Positions 34,853-43,739 of a stretch of 64,000 nucleotides of DNA are shown here, piece after piece. The notes below the pieces were generated by a model. It was not told the DNA's origin and searched no databases. It saw only the letters and a list, made by a program, of their open reading frames with translations. The stretch's first letter is position 1, and each line of letters opens with the position of its first letter. Made by a program: the position numbers and the translations under genes. The stretch is from assembly GCA_965217565.1 (NCBI GenBank), contig CBDCIS010000003.1, positions 434,001 through 498,000 of the forward strand, read 5' to 3'. Source of the stretch: CBDCIS01 sp965217565 (GTDB lineage Bacteria > Chloroflexota > Dehalococcoidia > Lucifugimonadales > CATOSD01).

Positions 34853-35449
34853 CTATGCCCCGTATTGCCTCCTGGCCTGCTCGTAGGCCTCCGGCGTGTT
34901 CAGGTCCAGCCGAATGATAGGGTCGTCTATCTCCACCTCGAACACCTCGTTTCTGTGCGCCTCGAACACCTCTCGAATCCCCTGCTTCTCTTCCGAGATG
35001 CGCTCCAGCTCCTCCTTCAGAGCGGCTGAGAATATCAGCGGATGACCGCCATGTCCCTGGTAGCGCGGCGAGGTGATGAGGGCGTCGTTCGCGAGGTGGG
35101 CCTGGATCACCCTGGAGACGATGTCCGCGGTGCGGGGCTGGTCCACGGCAAGGAGAAGGATGTGCTCGGCGCGCGGATCGATGCGCTCGAGGCCGGCCCT
35201 AATCGAGGTTGTCTTGCCCATGCGGTAAGCTGGATTCACGACTTGGCGCACGGTGGAGCCTTGTATGTGGGGAGCGACCGCCGTTGCCGCGTGTCCCAGC
35301 ACGACGACCACCTCGGAAGCTCCGCCTTCCAGCAGGCAGGCGACCTGGCGCTCGACCAGCGTCGCGCCTCGCCAGGGCAAGAGGGGTTTCGGACGGCCCA
35401 TGCGGGTGGACTCGCCCGCGGCGGTCAGGATCGCGGATAGCCGGGCCAT
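34853..35449 (-). CDS. MobA-like nucleotidyltransferase (MocA type)
   Basis: The 198-residue protein has the NTP-transferase start SAILTAAGESTRMGRPKPLL, VVLGHAATAV, NPAYRMGKTTSIRAGL, LLLAVDQPR with the metal-binding Asp, and GHGGHPLIFS. That pattern is typical of MocA/molybdopterin cytidylyltransferases. It would load CTP or GTP onto molybdopterin. The XdhC-like gene lies directly upstream (3-base gap), supporting a role in maturing a molybdenum hydroxylase, though no hydroxylase gene is in the window. Confidence 0.85.
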   Translation of the reverse strand: MARLSAILTAAGESTRMGRPKPLLPWRGATLVERQVACLLEGGASEVVVVLGHAATAVAPHIQGSTVRQVVNPAYRMGKTTSIRAGLERIDPRAEHILLLAVDQPRTADIVSRVIQAHLANDALITSPRYQGHGGHPLIFSAALKEELERISEEKQGIREVFEAHRNEVFEVEIDDPIIRLDLNTPEAYEQARRQYGA

Positions 35450-35452
35450 CTG

Positions 35453-36592
35453 CTAGTCGGCGACCGGAACGGACTCCTCTGCCCGGACCTTCTGCGCTAT
35501 CCGCTCCAGCCGCCAGTCCTCCAGCTTCATGGGCTGGCCTGTTCCGCCAAGCCTGAACATTAGGATTTCGGATATTATGCTAACCGCGATCTCCTCGGGC
35601 GTCCTGGCGCGGATGTCCAGGCCAACCGGGGAGCGAATCTCCCTGACGCGCTCGATCGGCACGCCGTTCCGGATGAGGTCTTCATAGATGAGAATCGTCT
35701 TGCGCCTGCTGCCCATGAGACCAACGTACTTGGCAGACGTCCTGGCGGCGGCTTCCAGCGCGACGTTATCGTAGCGATGGCCTCGCGTCGCCACCACGAT
35801 GAAGGTGTTGGGGTTGATGGGAAGCTGAGGCAGCGCGTCCTCCGGCTTGAGGGGCATCAGGATGTCGGCCTCGGGGAAACGCTCCTTGTTGGCGAACTCC
35901 TCGCGGTCATCGGTGATGAAGACGCGAAATCCCAGCTTCTTCGCCAGCGGAGCAATCGCCTTGGACACGTGGCCCCCGCCGCAGACCACTATCTGCGGCG
36001 GCGTGGTGTAGGCCTCGACGAAGTACTCCGCGCCGCTTTCGTGAGCCACGTACTCGTTCTTGCCGTGAACCATCAGGGCCATGGCCTTATGCACCGCGTC
36101 CCTGTCGAGGTCGGGGCTGCCAAGCGTTCCCTCGGTGGCGCCGCCCTCTCGAATGAAGAGTTTTGCGCCCTCCGGCTCACTGCCGCCGCCGGCGCGAATC
36201 ACGCTGGCGAGCGCGACCGACGCGCCTCCCCGATAGGCCTCGTCTATCTCCCTGGCGAAGGAGAGGTACCGCTCGGCGGAATAGACAGGGTCAATCAGGA
36301 AGTACATCGTCCCGCCGCACACCAGGCCGTCCTCGGCGGCCAGGTCTTCGTTCAGTTCGTACTCGCGGTACTCCGTGCTGCCCTGCCGCTTCAGGAGTTC
36401 CTTGGCTGCAAACCAGATGTCGCCCTCGACACAGCCGCCGCCCAGCGTGCCCACGCCGCTGCCGTCCTTGCGAACCAGCAGCTTGGAGCCTGGCTTCTGC
36501 GGGGTCGAGCCCTTGGTGCGGACCACGGTGGCGACCACAATCGGGTCGCCCTGTCCGAGCAAATTGACTGCTTCATGGAAAACGTCTTGCAT
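35453..36592 (-). CDS. XdhC/CoxI family protein
   Basis: The product is 379 residues from the ATG at 36592 (a GTG at 36598 adds two). The N-terminal XdhC domain has VRTKGSTPQKPGSKLLV and VGTLGGGCVEGDIW. The C-terminal Rossmann domain begins IVVCGGGHVSKAIAPLAKKL with FITDDREEF, and VGLMGSRRK follows. XdhC-type proteins bind molybdenum cofactor and insert its sulfido ligand into xanthine or CO dehydrogenases. It is co-oriented with and almost touches the MocA-like gene. Confidence 0.9.
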   Translation of the reverse strand: MQDVFHEAVNLLGQGDPIVVATVVRTKGSTPQKPGSKLLVRKDGSGVGTLGGGCVEGDIWFAAKELLKRQGSTEYREYELNEDLAAEDGLVCGGTMYFLIDPVYSAERYLSFAREIDEAYRGGASVALASVIRAGGGSEPEGAKLFIREGGATEGTLGSPDLDRDAVHKAMALMVHGKNEYVAHESGAEYFVEAYTTPPQIVVCGGGHVSKAIAPLAKKLGFRVFITDDREEFANKERFPEADILMPLKPEDALPQLPINPNTFIVVATRGHRYDNVALEAAARTSAKYVGLMGSRRKTILIYEDLIRNGVPIERVREIRSPVGLDIRARTPEEIAVSIISEILMFRLGGTGQPMKLEDWRLERIAQKVRAEESVPVAD

Positions 36593-36951
36593 AATCACTC
36601 ACCGCCTGATGCCAGCGTGTCGAAGCCGAATCGTTATACCTATAGCTTACCAATTTCGGGTACGAGTTGCTACCCTCCTGGATCGCGCCGGCCTGCGGGC
36701 GTAACTGTTCAGAGTTGGGGGCGAGTTGCCTGTGAGCCTGTAGGAGTTCATCTCAAACCGCGACATCCTGTGACATTTTATGACATTTCGTAGCTGGGGC
36801 CTCAGAAGATTTGTCCCGCTTTGTCACCTTCAGGATTCTCTGGGCTAAGGGTTGTTTTTGAAAGTTTGGCGTTTGCAAGGGGGTGTAACCTGTTTTCATA
36901 ATTGTGTGGCATGGTGTCGCGCCGGATTGGCGCCGGGCCTACTAAAGCGAG

Positions 36952-37014
36952 GATAGCACGGGCGTTCGTGTGTGTCAATAGGGGGTTGTCGGAATCCAGG
37001 GCCTTTCCAAAGTC
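36952..37014 (+). repeat. dispersed repeat (GATAGCACGGGCGTTCG type)
   Basis: The sequence GATAGCACGGGCGTTCGTG, a TGTGTCAATAGG run and TTGTCGGAATCCAGGGCC are shared, with small changes, with 7532-7562 and 50429-50485. The three copies sit in otherwise gene-free spacers. Confidence 0.65.
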
Positions 37015-37205
37015 GAAGTCAGACGTCCCCATCCGCCCCGCCTTCACCTACCCCCTAACCCCCTCCCATCAAAGGGAGGGGGCATCCTTGCTCTGGGTTC
37101 CCGCCCCGTATCGGAGTACGGGGCAGGCCTTTCGCGGGAACGATGGTTGGAGGTCGAAGCCGAAAGTCGTAACTTTGGAAAGACCCTACGCAATCGCAAC
37201 AAGCA

Positions 37206-37234
37206 TTGACATACCTCGCTGCTTGTCCTACGCT
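37206..37234 (+). promoter_or_regulatory. possible promoter of the ileS T-box transcript
   Basis: TTGACA (37206-37211) is followed after 17 bases by TACGCT (37229-37234), a moderate -10. Transcription would begin near 37241, shortly before the T-box leader. Confidence 0.4.
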
Positions 37235-37287
37235 TATCACCTGAGAAAATCCGTCTATTGTGACAGCAGAAGAATACCAGAAGGCTA

Positions 37288-37616
37288 AGACGGAGACGAG
37301 TAGCGGGAAACGGCCGCACAGCGAGTCTGGCATTGCCCCGACGCATCGGGGCGAACGGTGAGAGCAGACGCGGCGCGCCTCGGCGAAAATCACTCCCGAG
37401 CCTCGGCCCGAAACCCTGTACGCCGGAGTTGGCGTACAGGCCGGTAGGCGCCGACGGACTCGCCCACCGTTAGAGGGGCGGCCCGGCGTTCGTATATCGC
37501 AGCCGGGCGAATGGAGCGCCTCGGCAATCGTATCGCGTTGCCGGGGAACACAAGGGTGGTACCGCGGGATTCTTGAAACTCTCGTCCCTCAGGGGATGGG
37601 AGTTTTTGTGTTTTGT
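37288..37616 (+). promoter_or_regulatory. T-box riboswitch (isoleucine) upstream of ileS
   Basis: The leader opens with GGAGACGAGTAG, has an AGCGAG/GGTGAGAGCAG stem-I region, and a specifier-loop-like GAAAATCACTCCC in which ATC (37389-37391) is an isoleucine codon. The strictly conserved T-box AAGGGTGGTACCGCG is at 37552-37566 and pairs with the tRNA acceptor end. A terminator hairpin follows. Uncharged tRNA-Ile would favour the antiterminator and raise ileS transcription. The T-box and terminator are clear. The stem-I pairing is inferred by eye. Confidence 0.88.
37576..37608 (+). terminator. T-box regulated terminator
   Basis: AAACTCTCGTCCC and GGGATGGGAGTTT (with G-T pairs) form a stem around CTCAG(G), followed by TTTTTG. 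It overlaps the 3' part of the T-box antiterminator, so the two structures are exclusive. The ileS ribosome site lies beyond it. Confidence 0.75.
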
Positions 37617-37631
37617 AGGGAGGTGAACCGC

Positions 37632-40600
37632 ATGTTCAGTCCAGTCAACTCCAAGGTGGATTTCCCGGCGATGGAGCGAGACATCCTGGGGTGGTGGGAG
37701 GAGCGCGACATCCCTCGCAAGTACCGCGAGCGCAACCTCAACGCCGACAAGCGCTACTCTTACATCGACGGGCCTATAACCGCCAACAACCCGATGGGGG
37801 TTCACCACGCCTGGGGCCGCACGTACAAGGACATGTTCCTGCGCTTCAGGAACATGCAGGGCTACAAGCAGCGTTTCCAGAACGGCTTCGATGGCCAGGG
37901 GCTGTGGATAGAGGTCGAGGTCGAGAAGGAGCTGGGGTTCAAGTCCAAGCGCGACATCGAGGCTTACGGCATCGACCGGTTTGTGGAGCTGTGCAAGGAA
38001 CGAGTTCGGCGGTTCTCAGACGTCATCTCGCGGCAGTCCGTCAGGCTGGGCTACTGGATGGACTGGGACGACTCCTATCACACGATGGCTGACGAGAACA
38101 ACTACACCATCTGGCGCTTTCTGAAGACGTGCCACGAGCGCGGCTGGATCTACGAGGGGCGCGACGTGATGCCCTGGTGTCCGCGCTGCGGCACGGGCCT
38201 CTCCGAGCACGAGATTGTGACCGAAGGCTACAAGGAGGTCGTGCATCCGGGGCTGTTCGTCAAGTTCCCGCTGGTCGCCGGGAGCGAAGCGGGCTATGCA
38301 ACGTCAAACCAAGACAGAGAGTCCCTCCTGGTATGGACGACGACGCCCTGGACGCTCACTTCCAACGTGGCCGCCGCAGTGCACCCGGACAAGACCTACG
38401 TTAAAGTGCGGCAGGGTGAGGACACTCTCTACCTGGCAAAGGCGCTCCTCCCGGCGCTGCGCGGCGAGTACGAGGCGCTGCGGGAGATGCCGGGCAGCGA
38501 GCTGGTCGGCCTGCGCTACCGGGGCCCCTTCGACGAGCTCCCGGCGCAGGCCGGAGTGGAGCACCGTGTGTTGCTGTGGGAGGAGGTCAGCGAGAACGAG
38601 GGCACGGGAATCGTCCACATCGCGCCTGGCGCGGGCAAGGAGGACTTCGCGCTCGGCAAGCAGCACGGGCTGGCGACCATCGCGCCGCTGGACGAATTCG
38701 GCGACTTCATCGAGGGCTTCGACTGGCTGAGCGGGAAGAGCGTTTACGATGTCAACAAGCCAATATACGACAGCCTGCGCCAGAAGGGCGTCTTCTACCA
38801 CCTGGCGCAGTACTCCCACCGCTACCCGGTCTGCTGGCGATGCGACTCAGAGCTCGTGTTCCGGCTGGTGGACGAGTGGTTTATCTCCATGAACGAGCTG
38901 CGCCACAAGATAGCGGACGTTACCCGCAAGATTCGCTGGATTCCCTCTTTCGGGCTGGAACGTGAGCTTGACTGGCTGCGCAACATGGACGACTGGATGA
39001 TCTCGAAGAAGCGCTACTGGGGCCTGGCACTGCCAATCTATAAGTGCGAGTGCGGGCATTTCGAGGTAATTGGCAGCGAGACTGAACTGGAGGAGAGGGC
39101 AATCGAAGGCTGGACCGAATTCAGCGGCCACTCGCCGCACCGTCCATGGATCGACGAAGTGAAGATCGAGTGCCCGCAGTGCGGGGCCGGCGTCTCGCGC
39201 ATCAGAGACGTTGGCAATCCCTGGCTGGACGCGGGAATCGTCTCCTTCTCCACGCTGAAGTACCGCCACGACAAGGACTACTGGCGGGAGTGGTTCCCGG
39301 CCGACTGGATTTCCGAGAGCTTCCCGGGGCAGTTCCGCAACTGGTTCTACTCGCTGCTCACCATGAGCGCGGCGCTCGAATACTCCGAGCCGTGCAAGAC
39401 CGTGTTCAGCTACGCGCTGATGAGGGACGAGAATGGCGAGGAGATGCACAAGAGCAAGGGCAACGCCATCTGGTTCGAGGACGCCGCCGAGCGGATGGGC
39501 GTCGATTCGATGCGCTGGCTTTACTCGCGCCAAAACCCCGCGCTGAACGTGAACTTCGCCTATCGCTCCGCCGACGAGGTGCGCCGCCGCTTCCTGATTC
39601 CGCTGTGGAACGTGTACTCTTTCTTTGTAACCTACGCCAACATCGACGGGTACGTCCCCTCGACTCCGGCGCCGGAGGTAGAGCTAAGGCCGGAGCTCGA
39701 CAGGTGGATCATATCCGAGTTGAACAGCCTCGTCGGGGAGGTAACCGGCGCGCTGGAGAACTTCGAGCCGGACAGGGCGAGCCGCGCGGCGGAGGGCTTC
39801 GTGGAGTACCTGTCGAACTGGTACGTGCGCCGCAGCCGCCGCCGCTTCTGGAAGAGCGACACCGACGAGGACAAGCTCTCCGCATACGCGACGCTGTACG
39901 AGTGCCTGGTGACGCTCGTGAAACTGTTGGCCCCGTTCATGCCTTTCGTCACGGAGTCTATGTACCGCAACCTCGTTCCCGAACAGGCCGGCGGTCGTGA
40001 GAGCGTGCACCTGGAGTCGTACCCGCAGGCGGACGCGGGCAAGCTCGACCAGGAGCTTTCCGACGCCACGAGGTTGGCGATGCGGCTGTCCAGCATGGGC
40101 CGCGCCGCCCGGAGCAAGGCGAAGCTGAAGGTGCGGCAGCCTCTGGAGACCGCGCTTGTTATGCTGCGAACGCCGGACGAAGCGCGCCACCTGGAGCACG
40201 TGATCCCGCAGGTGCGTGACGAGCTGAACGTAAAGGACGTCGTCACGCTCTCGGATGAGGGCGAGGTGCTGGACTTCAGCGCGCAGGCGAACATGCCCGT
40301 GCTGGGGCCGAAGTACGGCATGGAACTCCATAACATCATCGCGGGCCTCAAGGCCGCGGACCCCAAGGAGATTCGCTCACAGGTCAACGCGGGCAACGTC
40401 GTTGACGTGGAGGGCTACGAACTGGAGCCGGAGGAGGTCCTCGTGAGCGCGACGGACAGGGAAGGCTACTCCGTGACCTCGGAGGGCGGCTACACGTTGG
40501 CGGTCACGACGGAGGTTAGCGCGGAGCTTGCGCTGGAGGGCATGGCGCGGGAGCTCGTGCACCGCATCCAAAACATGCGCCGCTCCGCGCGCTTCGACAT

Positions 40601-40802
40601 CGCCGACTACATCCTGACCTACTATCAGGGCGACGGCATTCAAGAGGTGATGAGCGTTCATGGCGACTACATCCGCCGCGAGACGCTGAGCCGCTCTGTG
40701 GTCAGCGGCGACCCGCCGGAAGAGGCCTACACCGAAACGCAGACCGTGGAGGGCGTCGAGCTGACGATTGGGCTGGTGCGGTCAGACCCTGCGTCCGGCT
40801 AG
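37632..40802 (+). CDS. ileS: isoleucyl-tRNA synthetase
   Basis: The product is 1056 residues from the ATG at 37632, preceded by GGGAGGTGA. Class I motifs are PMGVHHAWGR (HIGH type, about residue 55) and MHKSKGN (KMSKS type). WTTTPWTLTSNVA marks the editing domain, and Cys pairs CECGH and CPQCG suggest a zinc site. The C-terminal anticodon domain includes SNWYVRRSRRRFWK. The isoleucine T-box leader supports Ile rather than Val or Leu. Residues around AGSEAGYATSNQDRE are an insertion from the dispersed 31-bp element. The last bases overlap the convergent thiO gene. Confidence 0.95.
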   Translation: MFSPVNSKVDFPAMERDILGWWEERDIPRKYRERNLNADKRYSYIDGPITANNPMGVHHAWGRTYKDMFLRFRNMQGYKQRFQNGFDGQGLWIEVEVEKELGFKSKRDIEAYGIDRFVELCKERVRRFSDVISRQSVRLGYWMDWDDSYHTMADENNYTIWRFLKTCHERGWIYEGRDVMPWCPRCGTGLSEHEIVTEGYKEVVHPGLFVKFPLVAGSEAGYATSNQDRESLLVWTTTPWTLTSNVAAAVHPDKTYVKVRQGEDTLYLAKALLPALRGEYEALREMPGSELVGLRYRGPFDELPAQAGVEHRVLLWEEVSENEGTGIVHIAPGAGKEDFALGKQHGLATIAPLDEFGDFIEGFDWLSGKSVYDVNKPIYDSLRQKGVFYHLAQYSHRYPVCWRCDSELVFRLVDEWFISMNELRHKIADVTRKIRWIPSFGLERELDWLRNMDDWMISKKRYWGLALPIYKCECGHFEVIGSETELEERAIEGWTEFSGHSPHRPWIDEVKIECPQCGAGVSRIRDVGNPWLDAGIVSFSTLKYRHDKDYWREWFPADWISESFPGQFRNWFYSLLTMSAALEYSEPCKTVFSYALMRDENGEEMHKSKGNAIWFEDAAERMGVDSMRWLYSRQNPALNVNFAYRSADEVRRRFLIPLWNVYSFFVTYANIDGYVPSTPAPEVELRPELDRWIISELNSLVGEVTGALENFEPDRASRAAEGFVEYLSNWYVRRSRRRFWKSDTDEDKLSAYATLYECLVTLVKLLAPFMPFVTESMYRNLVPEQAGGRESVHLESYPQADAGKLDQELSDATRLAMRLSSMGRAARSKAKLKVRQPLETALVMLRTPDEARHLEHVIPQVRDELNVKDVVTLSDEGEVLDFSAQANMPVLGPKYGMELHNIIAGLKAADPKEIRSQVNAGNVVDVEGYELEPEEVLVSATDREGYSVTSEGGYTLAVTTEVSAELALEGMARELVHRIQNMRRSARFDIADYILTYYQGDGIQEVMSVHGDYIRRETLSRSVVSGDPPEEAYTETQTVEGVELTIGLVRSDPASG
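38278..38308 (-). repeat. dispersed 31-bp element, copy B (inside ileS)
   Basis: The full-length element lies in the ileS frame, read as GSEAGYATSNQ. It sits just before the conserved LLVWTTTPWTL of the editing domain, where related enzymes have a short turn. It differs from the nnr copies by one or two bases. Confidence 0.85.
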
Positions 40803-41917
40803 GATGCCCGCTCGAACCTCGACGGGCTGAATGGCTTGAGAGCGCGGGCGTCGCCGCCGTCGATGTAGTCGGCTATTAGCTGCGCTGTGCCCGGAGCGAG
40901 CATAACGCCGACGGAGTCGTGCCCCGATGCGACGCTGAGCCCCTCCCAGCGCGGCACGGGGCCGATGATGGGAACGCCATCGGGAGAGCCGGGCCGCACT
41001 CCGGCGATCGCTCCGAGGAAGCCCGCGTTCTGTAGTATCGGAAACGCGCCTATGGCTCGTCCAATCAGTTCGCCTATCGCGTCCGCCGTAACCCGGTCGT
41101 CGAACTCACCCTCGTGGCGGGTGGAGGCGACGAGTATGCTCCCGTCCGGCTGCGGCATGACGTAGCCGCCAAAGTCGTTAACGGGCAGCGACGGCATGAA
41201 GCCGGGCTTTCTGAGCAGAATGCGCTGCCCTTTCACGGGGCGAACCGGCAGGCTTTCGGGTATCCAACGCCCGGCAAGTCCGGACCAGGGCCCGGCCGCT
41301 ATGACGACGTGGTCCGCGCCGTAGGTCTCCGCGCTCGTGCGAACACCGCTGACCCGGCGGCCCTCTGCCACAAGCCCGACGACCTCCACGCCTTCTAGGA
41401 AGATCGCGCCCAGCCGTGTCGCCGCGTGAACGAGGGAGTCCACCAGTCGGCGCCCGTGCACGTAGCCCTCCTGCGGAGAGAGCACGCCGCCGATGACGTC
41501 CGGGTTGAGGTGCGGCTCCATCCGCAGCGCGTCGTCCGCGTCAACCCAACTCGCGCCCAGTCCAAGCTCCCCCTGCCAGGTGAGGTTGTCCATCAGCTCC
41601 TGGGCGTTTTCCCCGGACAACGCGACCTTCAGGATGCCGGACTGGCGGAAAGCCGGGTCTATGCCCGCCTCCGCCAGTTCCGACGCCAGGCGGGGGAAGG
41701 CGTCCAGGCTTCGCAGTCCGAGCGCGAAGGCGTCCTTGCTGTCGGGCGATATGTGCCACAAGGGGCCGACTACGCCCGCGGTGGCGCCCGACGCGCCGGA
41801 GGCGAACCCGCGCTGCTCGAAGACGGCGCTTCTGATTCCCCGCTTGGCGAGGTAGTAGGCGATGGAGCACCCAATCACCCCGCCGCCTACGATGGCTACC
41901 TCGCTCGTTTTCGGCAT
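40799..41917 (-). CDS. thiO: glycine oxidase-like FAD-dependent enzyme (ThiO type)
   Basis: The 372-residue protein opens with the FAD-binding motif VAIVGGGVIGCSIAYYLAKRG and an acidic second-strand end (VFEQ). It continues with ASGASGATAGVVGPLWH, SPQEGYVHGRRLV, VVIAAGPWSG, PVKGQRILL and the C-terminal GVRPGSPDGVPIIGPVP. This is the DAO-like ThiO pattern, in which glycine is oxidised to iminoglycine for thiazole synthesis. Other D-amino acid oxidases look alike and no thi gene is adjacent. It converges with ileS and overlaps it by four bases. Confidence 0.8.
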   Translation of the reverse strand: MPKTSEVAIVGGGVIGCSIAYYLAKRGIRSAVFEQRGFASGASGATAGVVGPLWHISPDSKDAFALGLRSLDAFPRLASELAEAGIDPAFRQSGILKVALSGENAQELMDNLTWQGELGLGASWVDADDALRMEPHLNPDVIGGVLSPQEGYVHGRRLVDSLVHAATRLGAIFLEGVEVVGLVAEGRRVSGVRTSAETYGADHVVIAAGPWSGLAGRWIPESLPVRPVKGQRILLRKPGFMPSLPVNDFGGYVMPQPDGSILVASTRHEGEFDDRVTADAIGELIGRAIGAFPILQNAGFLGAIAGVRPGSPDGVPIIGPVPRWEGLSVASGHDSVGVMLAPGTAQLIADYIDGGDARALKPFSPSRFERAS

Positions 41918-41953
41918 AGCCCCAGGGCCTCCCGTCGCTCAGCGTGTCAAACG

Positions 41954-43471
41954 CTACCTGCTGCGTAGCTGCGGAAACAGCACGACCTCGCGGATGCTAT
42001 GGTGGCCGGAGAGGAGCATGGCGAGGCGGTCTATGCCAACGCCCAGCCCGCCGGTGGGGGGCATTCCGTGCTCGATGGCAACCAGGAAGTCCTCATCGAG
42101 CCTGTCCATCTCCTCTTCCGCGTACTGCGAGCGCAGGGTCTCCTGCTCCTCGAAACGTGCGCGCTGATCGACGGGGTCGTTTAGCTCGGTGAAGGCGTTG
42201 CATATCTCCATGCCCGCAACGAACCCCTCGAAACGCTCCACCAGTCGAGGGTCGTCCCTCTTCTTCTTGGAGAGCGGCGACATCTCCACGGGGTAGTCCA
42301 CAAGGAAGGTTGGCCGCACGAGGTGACGCTCGACTTTGGACGAGATGAGCTTGTCCAGCAGACCGCCCCAGCTAACCTGCTGCGACACATCCACGCCCAC
42401 CAGCCGCATCTCCGTCTTGAGGGACTCTATGTCGGGATGCTGAAGGAAGTCGATGCCGCTGTGCTTCTTGACCTCGTCGCGCAGGCTGAGTCTGGGCCAG
42501 GGTGGCGTGAAATCGATGCGTTCTCCCTCGAACTTCACGACCGCGCTCCCGGTCACCTCCGTCGCCACGCCGGAGACCATCTCCTCGACCATCCGCATTA
42601 CGTCGTTGTAGTCCGCGAACGACTCGTAGCTCTCCATCATGGTGAACTCGGGGTTGTGCTGAAGATCGACCCCCTCGTTGCGGAATATCTTGCCTATTTC
42701 ATAGACCTTCTCCATACCGCCGACGATGAGCCGCTTCAAGTATAGCTCGGTGGCGATACGCAGATAGAGGTCCCTGTCCAGCGTATTGTGGTGTGTGATG
42801 AAGGGATGCGCCATCGCGCCCGCCGCTATGGGAACCAGGATGGGCGTCTCCACCTCTAGGAAGCCTCGTCCGTCCATGAAGCGCCGGATCGCGCTGACGA
42901 TTCGAGGACGCAGGACGGCGACGCGACGCGCCTCCTCGTTGGCAATCAGGTCCAGGTAGCGCTGCCTGAAGCGCGCCTCCATGTCCACCAGCCCGTGCCA
43001 CTTCTCCGGCAGAGGGCGCAGCGACTTGCACAGCAGCGTAAAGCCCTGCGCTTCGACGGTTGCCTCGCCGGTGCGAGTCCTGAAAACCTGGCCCCGAACT
43101 CCCAGCCAGTCTCCCAGGTCCAGTTCCTGGAGTATCTCGTACTCATCGGCGAGCACGTTGCGCCGGAAGAGAACCTGGATGCGCCCGAAGCCGTCCAGGA
43201 GGTCGGCGAAGGTGGCCCTTCCCATGGCCCTAAAGGCGACGATTCGCCCGGCGACGGCGACCTCCTGGGTTTTAAGTTCCATAGCCCGCTTCGCTGCTGG
43301 GCGAGCGTCGTCCTGCCCGTGACGCTCCTCCTCGGCCTCGAACAGGGTTATGGCTTCCTGGCTTGTGTGCGTGCGGTCGAATCTGTGAGGATACGGCTCG
43401 ATGCCTCTGGCCCTGAGCCTCTCCAGCTTTGCGAGGCGTACCCTTACCAGTTCGTTCTCTTCAATAGTCAC
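41954..43471 (-). CDS. lysS: lysyl-tRNA synthetase (class II)
   Basis: The 505-residue protein has an OB-fold anticodon domain at about residues 70-170 (VAVAGRIVAFRAMGRATFADL) and a class II core: motif 1 RRFMDGRGFLEVETP, motif 2 RIFRNEGVDLQHNPEFTMMES, and motif 3 GLGVGIDRLAMLLSG near the C terminus. It charges tRNA-Lys. A segment AAKRAMELKTQ before the OB fold derives from the dispersed 31-bp element. It lies 36 bases upstream of thiO on the same strand. Confidence 0.96.
   Translation of the reverse strand: MTIEENELVRVRLAKLERLRARGIEPYPHRFDRTHTSQEAITLFEAEEERHGQDDARPAAKRAMELKTQEVAVAGRIVAFRAMGRATFADLLDGFGRIQVLFRRNVLADEYEILQELDLGDWLGVRGQVFRTRTGEATVEAQGFTLLCKSLRPLPEKWHGLVDMEARFRQRYLDLIANEEARRVAVLRPRIVSAIRRFMDGRGFLEVETPILVPIAAGAMAHPFITHHNTLDRDLYLRIATELYLKRLIVGGMEKVYEIGKIFRNEGVDLQHNPEFTMMESYESFADYNDVMRMVEEMVSGVATEVTGSAVVKFEGERIDFTPPWPRLSLRDEVKKHSGIDFLQHPDIESLKTEMRLVGVDVSQQVSWGGLLDKLISSKVERHLVRPTFLVDYPVEMSPLSKKKRDDPRLVERFEGFVAGMEICNAFTELNDPVDQRARFEEQETLRSQYAEEEMDRLDEDFLVAIEHGMPPTGGLGVGIDRLAMLLSGHHSIREVVLFPQLRSR
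43270..43301 (+). repeat. dispersed 31-bp element, copy C (inside lysS)
   Basis: The element, with GTTCCATAGCCCGCTTCGCT at its centre, is read on the lysS strand as AAKRAMELKT. It falls in the linker between the N-terminal helix and the OB fold, a variable region in the family. Confidence 0.8.
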
Positions 43472-43739
43472 TTTACTGAGTCCCTCTCGGTCCGCAAGAT
43501 GCGTCTATCATCCGAACCTGTATCAATGTAGTAGGCGCTTCCGTAGGGGCAGGTCTTGTGCCTGCCCTCTTTCCCATCCCTGGGCCCCTACAAGGGAACG
43601 CCCCTACCGACTAAACTAAACTGATACAGCGTCTATCGTCCATTGGCGCAAACAAAAGTGAGGAGCGAGCGGGCTCGGTAGGGACGGGTTTGAAGCCCGC
43701 CCTGGCGTCGGCAGCCCAAAACCCCCTCCGGCCGTAGCT
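43472..43739. repeat. intergenic repeat (GGGACAGGTCTTGTGCCTG type)
   Basis: Between lysS and greA, 43521-43625 contains TAGTAGGCGCTTCC, GGGGCAGGTCTTGTGCCTGC and ACAAGGGAACGCC, segments that recur at 49055-49145. It has no open frame of interest and may form hairpins. Confidence 0.6.

Larger units (their letters stand above)
36593..37287. other. repeat-rich intergenic region upstream of the ileS leader
   Basis: No gene is seen in these 695 bases. They contain a TAACTGTTCAGAG repeat (36701) shared with 18176 and 18457, a GATAGCACGGGCGTTCG repeat (36952-36983) with an adjoining GGAATCCAGGGCC segment shared with 50463, and a CCCCTCCCATCAAAGGGAGG palindrome near 37063-37083. A possible promoter for the ileS transcript follows. 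Confidence 0.6.
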
